From CAZKUR01 sp964556005 (GTDB lineage: Bacteria; Bacteroidota; Ignavibacteria; Ignavibacteriales; Ignavibacteriaceae), in NCBI GenBank assembly GCA_964556005.1, contig CAZKUR010000039.1, positions 1 to 36,502 of the forward strand: a stretch of 36,502 bases of DNA, given 5' to 3'. Below, piece by piece: positions 31,104 to 36,502 of the stretch. Made by a program: the position numbers and the translations under genes. The stretch's first letter is position 1. The number at the start of each line of letters is the position of its first letter. The notes beneath the pieces were generated by a model. It saw nothing but the letters and a program-made list of their open reading frames with translations, made no database searches and had not been told where the DNA came from.

Positions 31104-32582
31104 ATGAATAGTAAAAGACAAAAAACTATTCTCCTTGTAGAAGACAATACAAACTTCTTTATGTCTGAATCTAGAAAATTAAAAAATTATGGATATACTG
31201 TCGTTCGTGTTATAAATTGTCAAAAAGCAATTGAAGCCCTTAGAGAAAATAAAACCGTAATTGATCTTATTCTCCTCGACATTAATCTTTGTGAAGAAAT
31301 TGATGGTACCGGAATACTTCAAATAATACTGAAAGAATACGATATTCCTCTCCTAATTCTTACAAATAATTCAGAACGTGAAGACAACGAAAAAACTGAG
31401 AATATAAATTTCTATGGATACGTTGTTAAAGATTCCGGTATAACTGTTCTTGATACTTCAATTAAAATGGCATTCAAACTTCATGAAGCATATCAAAGGT
31501 TAATAAAACAAAACAAGTTGCTTGAAAGCAAAAAGAAACAATTGCAGGTATTCGAAAAAAGATATAGGAGACTTTTTGAATCAGCCAAAGACGGAATATT
31601 AATTCTTAATGCCGATGATGGGATGATTGTAGATGTTAATCCCTTCTTAATTGAAATGCTTGGTTATTCAAAGGAACAGTTCCTTAAAAAAAATATATGG
31701 GATATCAGTGCATTCAAGAATATTGATTATTCAAAGCAGTTGTACAAAGAATTACAGGATAAGAATTATGTCCGCTATGATGATTTACCTCTTGAGACTT
31801 ATGAAGGAAATCTGATACATGTAGAATTTGTGAGTAATGTTTATTTAGTTGACAATGAAAGAGTTATTCAATGCAATATTCGTGATATAACGGAACGAAA
31901 GAAACATGAAAAAATTCTCATAGACGATATATATGAAAAAGAAGCTTTACTTAAAGAATTACAACACCGGACAAAAAACAGTTTTAATATTATAACAAGT
32001 TTAATTAATCTCAGATCAAGTGTAACCCAGTCCGAAGAGACAAAAAATACGCTTGAAGAATTAACCTTAAGAGTAAAATCAATTTCAGACTTATATTCAT
32101 TACTATATGGAACAGATTCTTTTTATGAAGTTCAGCTTAAAACATATTGCAGTAAAGTAATTGAATCGATGCTTAATCTTTCAAAAAACATTGTTATAAA
32201 TAAAAATATTGAAGAGGTTAGTGTTTCCTCTAAAAATGCAGCTACTATAGGAATGATAATAGTGGAGCTGTTATCTAATGCTATTAAATATGCTTTCCCC
32301 GGCTATGATGAAGGAATAATAAACATAGAATTGAAAAAAGAGAATACCCAAATAGTATTGATAGTTGAAGACAACGGCATTGGTTTACCGGATAATTTTG
32401 ATATTACTCAAATTAAAAGCTTAGGACTTGATCTTGTTAATCTAATGGTTAGACAGCTTGATGGTAAAATTAAATTTATTTCAGGAATCGGGACTTTAAT
32501 TGAAACAAAATTTCCCATGGATAAAATGGTATATCTCAAAAATTTCAAGTCGTCTCTTGAGTTCCGCAATTTGCGAAATTAA
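31104..32582 (+). CDS. Hybrid REC-PAS-histidine kinase
   Basis: A 492-residue cytoplasmic sensor. The receiver domain (about 8-125) has phosphoacceptor Asp59 in LILLDINL and Lys in YVVKDSG. A PAS domain (about 150-265) has RLFESAKDGILILNADDG. The kinase part has His288 in KELQHRTKNSFNII, a HisKA_2-type box, then HATPase motifs IVELLSNAIKYAFP (N box) and VEDNGIGLPD (G1). No membrane segment is present. The receiver at the N-terminus suggests it is phosphorylated by another kinase, with its own transfer to an unknown regulator. The PAS domain is strikingly like the first PAS of the CHASE sensor at 33379. It lies behind shared promoter copy 14. Confidence 0.9.
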   Translation: MNSKRQKTILLVEDNTNFFMSESRKLKNYGYTVVRVINCQKAIEALRENKTVIDLILLDINLCEEIDGTGILQIILKEYDIPLLILTNNSEREDNEKTENINFYGYVVKDSGITVLDTSIKMAFKLHEAYQRLIKQNKLLESKKKQLQVFEKRYRRLFESAKDGILILNADDGMIVDVNPFLIEMLGYSKEQFLKKNIWDISAFKNIDYSKQLYKELQDKNYVRYDDLPLETYEGNLIHVEFVSNVYLVDNERVIQCNIRDITERKKHEKILIDDIYEKEALLKELQHRTKNSFNIITSLINLRSSVTQSEETKNTLEELTLRVKSISDLYSLLYGTDSFYEVQLKTYCSKVIESMLNLSKNIVINKNIEEVSVSSKNAATIGMIIVELLSNAIKYAFPGYDEGIINIELKKENTQIVLIVEDNGIGLPDNFDITQIKSLGLDLVNLMVRQLDGKIKFISGIGTLIETKFPMDKMVYLKNFKSSLEFRNLRN

Positions 32583-32797
32583 TGGTTAAAATCCGGAATC
32601 TTATAGACAAGATAATTTGATTTGAATAAACGTTTTTCTTGTAGATTAAGTTGATTATTTAAGTTGCATTCAATGATTATGTTAAGTAGTGTGGCTAAGC
32701 TATGGGAAAATCAGAAGAAGATCATTCTGACAAGTATTTATGAGAAATATTACAGAGAAATATTCTTACTTAATCAGTTCGGGGAAGGATAAAAATC

Positions 32798-33034
32798 ATG
32801 AATGTAAAAAAATTAGGTTTTGTGATAATTATAGTAGGATTGATAATTATCCTATTTATCGGTTTTAAATATTCAAAAGGAGAAAGAACGATTGAAAAAG
32901 CCGGTTTTCAGATTACAAAGGATGTAAAACAATCGGTAAATTGGCTCTCATTTATCGGTATAGGAGTTATGATAATCGGCGGAATTGTCTATTCATCAGG
33001 TAAAAAGAAAGAGCTTAAAAAGAATTTAAACTGA
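32798..33034 (+). CDS. Small two-helix membrane protein
   Basis: A 78-residue protein starting MNVKKLGFVIIIVGLIIILF with GGGGAAGGA in front. Helices are at about 7-25 and 48-66 (WLSFIGIGVMIIGGIVYSS). The middle has KAGFQITKDVKQSV and the end is basic. Resembles DUF3185-like small membrane proteins, but the match is loose. A 39-codon frame at 32673-32792 just upstream has no ribosome site and is not called. No promoter copy is directly upstream. Confidence 0.6.
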   Translation: MNVKKLGFVIIIVGLIIILFIGFKYSKGERTIEKAGFQITKDVKQSVNWLSFIGIGVMIIGGIVYSSGKKKELKKNLN

Positions 33035-33238
33035 AATTAAAGGTAAACAGTAAGTAAGTATTTTAGAAATAACACTAACATATCAATTTATAAGAAAATT
33101 TCCGCGAAACATTTACGGTACACTTAAAATCTAATATTGTTAATTCTTCTAAAGATAACCGGCATATGAGAAACAACAAAAAAAAATCCAACATATATAA
33201 GTTTCACTCTATTCTTCTTTGGCAAGGGTACATGCTCC

Positions 33239-33306
33239 CCCAAAAGATGTAATCCTTTTTTCGTCCCTTTGGACTATTGAGCCTTTCAATAAAATAACCT
33301 AATCTT
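33239..33306 (+). promoter_or_regulatory. Shared promoter element, copy 15
   Basis: CCCAAAAGATGTAATCC, then TTTTTTCGTCCCTTTGG. TTG is at 33277-33279, 20 bases, TAATCTT at 33300-33306. The CHASE sensor starts 72 bases on. 33035-33238 holds no gene. Confidence 0.78.
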
Positions 33307-33378
33307 AGTTACGTCAAAAAGTGTTAGATTCAAAACACAATCGGAAATCACTGTCATTTAAATTAGCAGAGCAAGAAG

Positions 33379-36300
33379 ATGGCTGCATTTCATTTTAATA
33401 GAAAATACCAGCCAGCCAACAAGTCGCCGGCAATACATAAAAGTGCGATAACCCGTATCAGATTTATCGCTCCTTTCTTGGTTTTTATAACTTGTTTGCT
33501 CATATCCTTTTTAGTTTGGAATTTAGAAAATACAAGTGCAGAAAATGAGCTACGGTCATATTTTGAATTTCGTGTAAGGGACGTTAACAGCCGTATTGAA
33601 CTGCGGTTAAATAATTATGAGCAAATCCTCAGAAGTGTACGCGGTTTATTTATTGCATCTAATGCTGTTGACCGAAATGAATTTCATTCATTCTTTAACT
33701 CCCTGCATCTCGATAAAAACTATCCCGGTGTACAAGGGGTAGGCTTTTCTTTAATAATTTCGCCGGATCAAATAAAAAAAAATATTAGCGGCATTCGTAA
33801 GGAAGGCTTTCCAAATTATAAAGTCTGGCCGGTTGGGAAAAGGAATATTTACACATCTATAATTTATATCGAGCCGTTTAAAGATCGTAACCTTCGAGCG
33901 TTTGGATATGACATGTTTTCCGAGCCTGTTCGCCGCAAAGCAATGGAAACAGCGCGCGATTCTAATGAAACTGCAACATCGGGAAAAATTAAGCTGGTAC
34001 AGGAAACGGGCAAAGCAGTACAGGCGGGTTTCCTAATATATTTACCGGTTTATAGAAACGGGACATTAAACATAACTCTAAATGAGAGGCGCAAGAATAT
34101 AGTGGGCTGGGTTTATTCCCCATTCAGAATGGATGATTTTATGGCAGGACTTTTTGGAGAACGTGCCGCGGATCTTGATGTTGAAATTTATGATAGTAAA
34201 ATTATTTCCAGTCAAACGAAGATGTATGATTCAAAAAAACTCTCAGCTTCACTAAATCCTCAATTAACATCAACTATATTAATGAATCTAAGCGGACACA
34301 AGTGGACGGTTGTATTAAAAACCACACCCAAATTAGAGTCAAGATTTCTAAATAACACGGCAATAATCATTTTAATTATTGGAATAAGTATAAGCTTTCT
34401 TCTAACAATAATAACATGGCTAATTGGATACAAAAGAAGGCAAACTATTATAGCCAATGCTGAGCGCGAACGTGCGGAAAGCAGGCTGCTTAAATCAGAG
34501 AAAAGGTATCGCCGGCTTTTTGAAACAGCAAAAGACGGAATTATTATTCTTGACGCTTACACAGGAAAGATTGTTGATGTGAACCCGTACTTAATAGAAA
34601 TGCTCGGCTATTCGCGCGAAGAATTGTTAGGTAAAGAACTCTGGGAAATCGGTACTTTCAAGAATATTGCCGCATCTAAAGAGGCATTTTTAGAATTACA
34701 AAACAAAGGATACCTTCGTTATGAAGATATGCCGCTGAAAACAAAAAACGGTAAGCATATCGAAGTCGAATTTATAAGCAATACATACTTTGTTGATGAT
34801 ACAAAAATTATTCAATGCAACGTCAGGGAAATTACAGAGCGTAAATTATCTGAACTAAGACTTAAGGAAAGTGAAGCACGATACCGCTTGCTTTTTGAGG
34901 CAAGCGCCGATGGTATCCTGATTGCCGATATTGAAACAAAAACTTTCAAGTTCGCAAATCCGGCTCTGTGCCGAATGCTTGGCTATACCGAGCATGAATT
35001 GACTGCGCTGAGTCTGGCTGATATTCACCCCAAACAAGACCTACAACACGTCATTGCCGTGTTCGAATCCCAGGCCCGGGGTGAAACAACCCGTGAGGCA
35101 GAATTACCATGTCTCAGGAAAGACGGCAGCATCTTACATGCCGGCATCCACTCAACTATCATTAATATTGATGGAAAACGACACGCTGTAGGTCTTTTCC
35201 GGGATATTACCGAGCGCAAATTAGCAGAAATGAAACTAAGAGAAAGCGAAGAGAATTATAGAACTTTGTTTAAGAATGTACCTATTGGAATTGGTATCAC
35301 AGATTTAACGGGCAACATTGTAACTTTTAATGATTCGATACTTGAACCCGGCGGTTATTCCCGTGATGATCTGATCAGAATCGGAAAAGTGGAGAATATT
35401 TATTATAATTTGTCCGACCGGGAAACACTTATTCCTTTATTAAAAGAAAAAGGAACCATTACTCAGTACCCTATAAAGTTTAAACGCAAAGACGGCTCTC
35501 CTTACGATACTTTATTAACTCTAACAATAATCTATATTAATGATCAGCCCATGATCCAGGCGGTAATAGAAGATATCACCGAGCGTAAACGTGCAGAAGA
35601 AACATTAAAACAGCGTGAAAATTCTTATCGTACTCTATCTGAAAATTTACCGGCTTCAGTTTACAGGCTTTATCTAAGAGAACGGGGCAAAATGGAATTT
35701 TTCAATAACGTTATTGAACAAATATCCGGTTATACCAAAGATGAATTTCGAAAAGGGGAAATTTGTTCTATTGACCCGTTTATATTTTCTGAAGACAAAC
35801 CTCAAGTTATAGATGCCGTGACAAATGCAATAAGAAATAATTCTGAATTTGAAGTTGAATACAGATTCATTCGAAAAGATGGCAGTTTAAGCTATTTCTA
35901 TGAAAAAGGAAGATCAACACCTGGGGAGGATGGAAAGCCCCTCTATATTGAAGGTGTTATATTTGATATTACTGAACGCAAACAAGCGGAAGAGAAACTT
36001 CGCGAAAGCGAAGCCAAGTTAACCGATGCGATGAGGATTGCCAAACTCAGTACATGGGAATATGACTTTGCTCTCGACCGGTTTACTTTTCCCGATCAAT
36101 CCTTCGCACTAATTAATTCAACAGCAGAACATGAAGGCGGTAATATCATGTCTTCCGAGCATTTCGCACAAAAGTATATTTACCCTGATGACCGGGTATT
36201 AATTGAGAAGGAAATCCGGAAAGCGTTTGAAACTCCGGACCCGGCTTATACTTCTTATATGGAATACCGTATAATCTATGCACCCGGTGAGATATGCTAC

Positions 36301-36502
36301 TTCGCATCCAATATTCGTATTGAGAAAGACGCAGATAATCGTACCATTAAGGCGTTCGGGGTTAACCAGGATATAACCGAACGCAAACGTATCGAAGAGG
36401 CGCTTCTTCGCATCAATAAGGCAGTGGAAGGCTCGGGTGAAGCTATCTGCATGTCCGATCCGCAGGGGCATCACTTCTATCACAACAAAGCGTTCACCGA
36501 AT
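33379..36502 (+). CDS. CHASE-domain multi-PAS sensor protein (3' partial)
   Basis: An open frame from ATG 33379 to the window end, more than 1040 residues. Helix 1 (about 27-49), then a periplasmic CHASE domain (about 80-310; FEFRVRDVNSRIELRLNNYE, then LRAFGYDMFSEPVRRKAM), then helix 2 (about 325-345). At least five PAS/PAC units follow, at about 374-490, 497-615, 623-735, 744-870 and 876-1000, each ending in a DITERK-type motif, and a sixth is starting at the edge. The output domain lies beyond the window; a histidine kinase is likely. CHASE domains sense extracellular small ligands. Behind shared promoter copy 15. Confidence 0.88.
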   Translation, partial: MAAFHFNRKYQPANKSPAIHKSAITRIRFIAPFLVFITCLLISFLVWNLENTSAENELRSYFEFRVRDVNSRIELRLNNYEQILRSVRGLFIASNAVDRNEFHSFFNSLHLDKNYPGVQGVGFSLIISPDQIKKNISGIRKEGFPNYKVWPVGKRNIYTSIIYIEPFKDRNLRAFGYDMFSEPVRRKAMETARDSNETATSGKIKLVQETGKAVQAGFLIYLPVYRNGTLNITLNERRKNIVGWVYSPFRMDDFMAGLFGERAADLDVEIYDSKIISSQTKMYDSKKLSASLNPQLTSTILMNLSGHKWTVVLKTTPKLESRFLNNTAIIILIIGISISFLLTIITWLIGYKRRQTIIANAERERAESRLLKSEKRYRRLFETAKDGIIILDAYTGKIVDVNPYLIEMLGYSREELLGKELWEIGTFKNIAASKEAFLELQNKGYLRYEDMPLKTKNGKHIEVEFISNTYFVDDTKIIQCNVREITERKLSELRLKESEARYRLLFEASADGILIADIETKTFKFANPALCRMLGYTEHELTALSLADIHPKQDLQHVIAVFESQARGETTREAELPCLRKDGSILHAGIHSTIINIDGKRHAVGLFRDITERKLAEMKLRESEENYRTLFKNVPIGIGITDLTGNIVTFNDSILEPGGYSRDDLIRIGKVENIYYNLSDRETLIPLLKEKGTITQYPIKFKRKDGSPYDTLLTLTIIYINDQPMIQAVIEDITERKRAEETLKQRENSYRTLSENLPASVYRLYLRERGKMEFFNNVIEQISGYTKDEFRKGEICSIDPFIFSEDKPQVIDAVTNAIRNNSEFEVEYRFIRKDGSLSYFYEKGRSTPGEDGKPLYIEGVIFDITERKQAEEKLRESEAKLTDAMRIAKLSTWEYDFALDRFTFPDQSFALINSTAEHEGGNIMSSEHFAQKYIYPDDRVLIEKEIRKAFETPDPAYTSYMEYRIIYAPGEICYFASNIRIEKDADNRTIKAFGVNQDITERKRIEEALLRINKAVEGSGEAICMSDPQGHHFYHNKAFTE

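Noticed and set aside
4351..33306. The 15 repeats as a CRISPR array or a mobile short repeat
   Set aside because: Spacing is 0.7 to 3.6 kb and irregular, every copy precedes a gene in the same direction, and similarity stops at the promoter core while the 20-base spacing is kept.

Overview
The window reads as chromosomal DNA of a low-GC, Gram-negative bacterium of the Bacteroidota/Ignavibacteria group. The signs are a type IX secretion C-terminal sorting domain with the NYPNPFNPST motif (end of the gene at 10656), OmpA proteins with TSP3 repeats, GH130/GT4 enzymes, and promoters with a TTG at about -33 and TAnnTTT at about -7, the Bacteroidota housekeeping type. Every gene I accept is on the + strand.

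Layout. 1-4173: the end of a B12-binding radical SAM protein, then a tightly overlapping operon of GT4 glycosyltransferase fusion, GH130 enzyme and small membrane protein. 4174-17703: small membrane proteins (two lmo0937-like), lipoproteins, a beta-barrel protein, OmpA, an ice-binding-like secreted protein, a DUF6600-like tryptophan-rich protein, an AI-2E-type permease and an mlaEFD-like lipid transport operon. 17704-20962: a decayed stretch with a CsbD/lipoprotein pseudogene, a bacterioferritin pseudogene, a small membrane protein, a CsbD start fused onto a secreted protein and a 26-codon remnant. 20973-30347: LysE-type exporter, DUF4398-like and OmpA lipoproteins, SPFH protein, groES-groEL, a KaiC-like double ATPase and a site-2 protease with CBS domains. 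30348-36502: a repeat element, a LuxR-type DNA-binding remnant, a REC-PAS-histidine kinase, a small membrane protein and a CHASE/multi-PAS sensor that runs off the end.

The main discovery is a cis-element repeated 15 times between 4351 and 33306. It is a conserved block of about 40 bases: CCAAAAGATGTA, then a pyrimidine-rich ATCCCTTTTTCATCC core, then TTTTG and CGATTG. In 14 of the 15 copies the last TTG lies 20 bases before a seven-base -7 slot. That slot begins with TA in 12 of the 14, while the sequence between is not conserved. Each copy sits 31 to 172 bases upstream of a start codon. I read them as 15 promoters with one shared activator site, defining an envelope and general-stress regulon (GroESL, CsbD-like, bacterioferritin, OmpA lipoproteins, Mla, SPFH, KaiC-like ATPase, sensor kinases). 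No intact DNA-binding regulator lies in the window; the only trace is the broken LuxR-type domain at 30644-30802. The family assignments come from sequence recognition by eye, without database searches.
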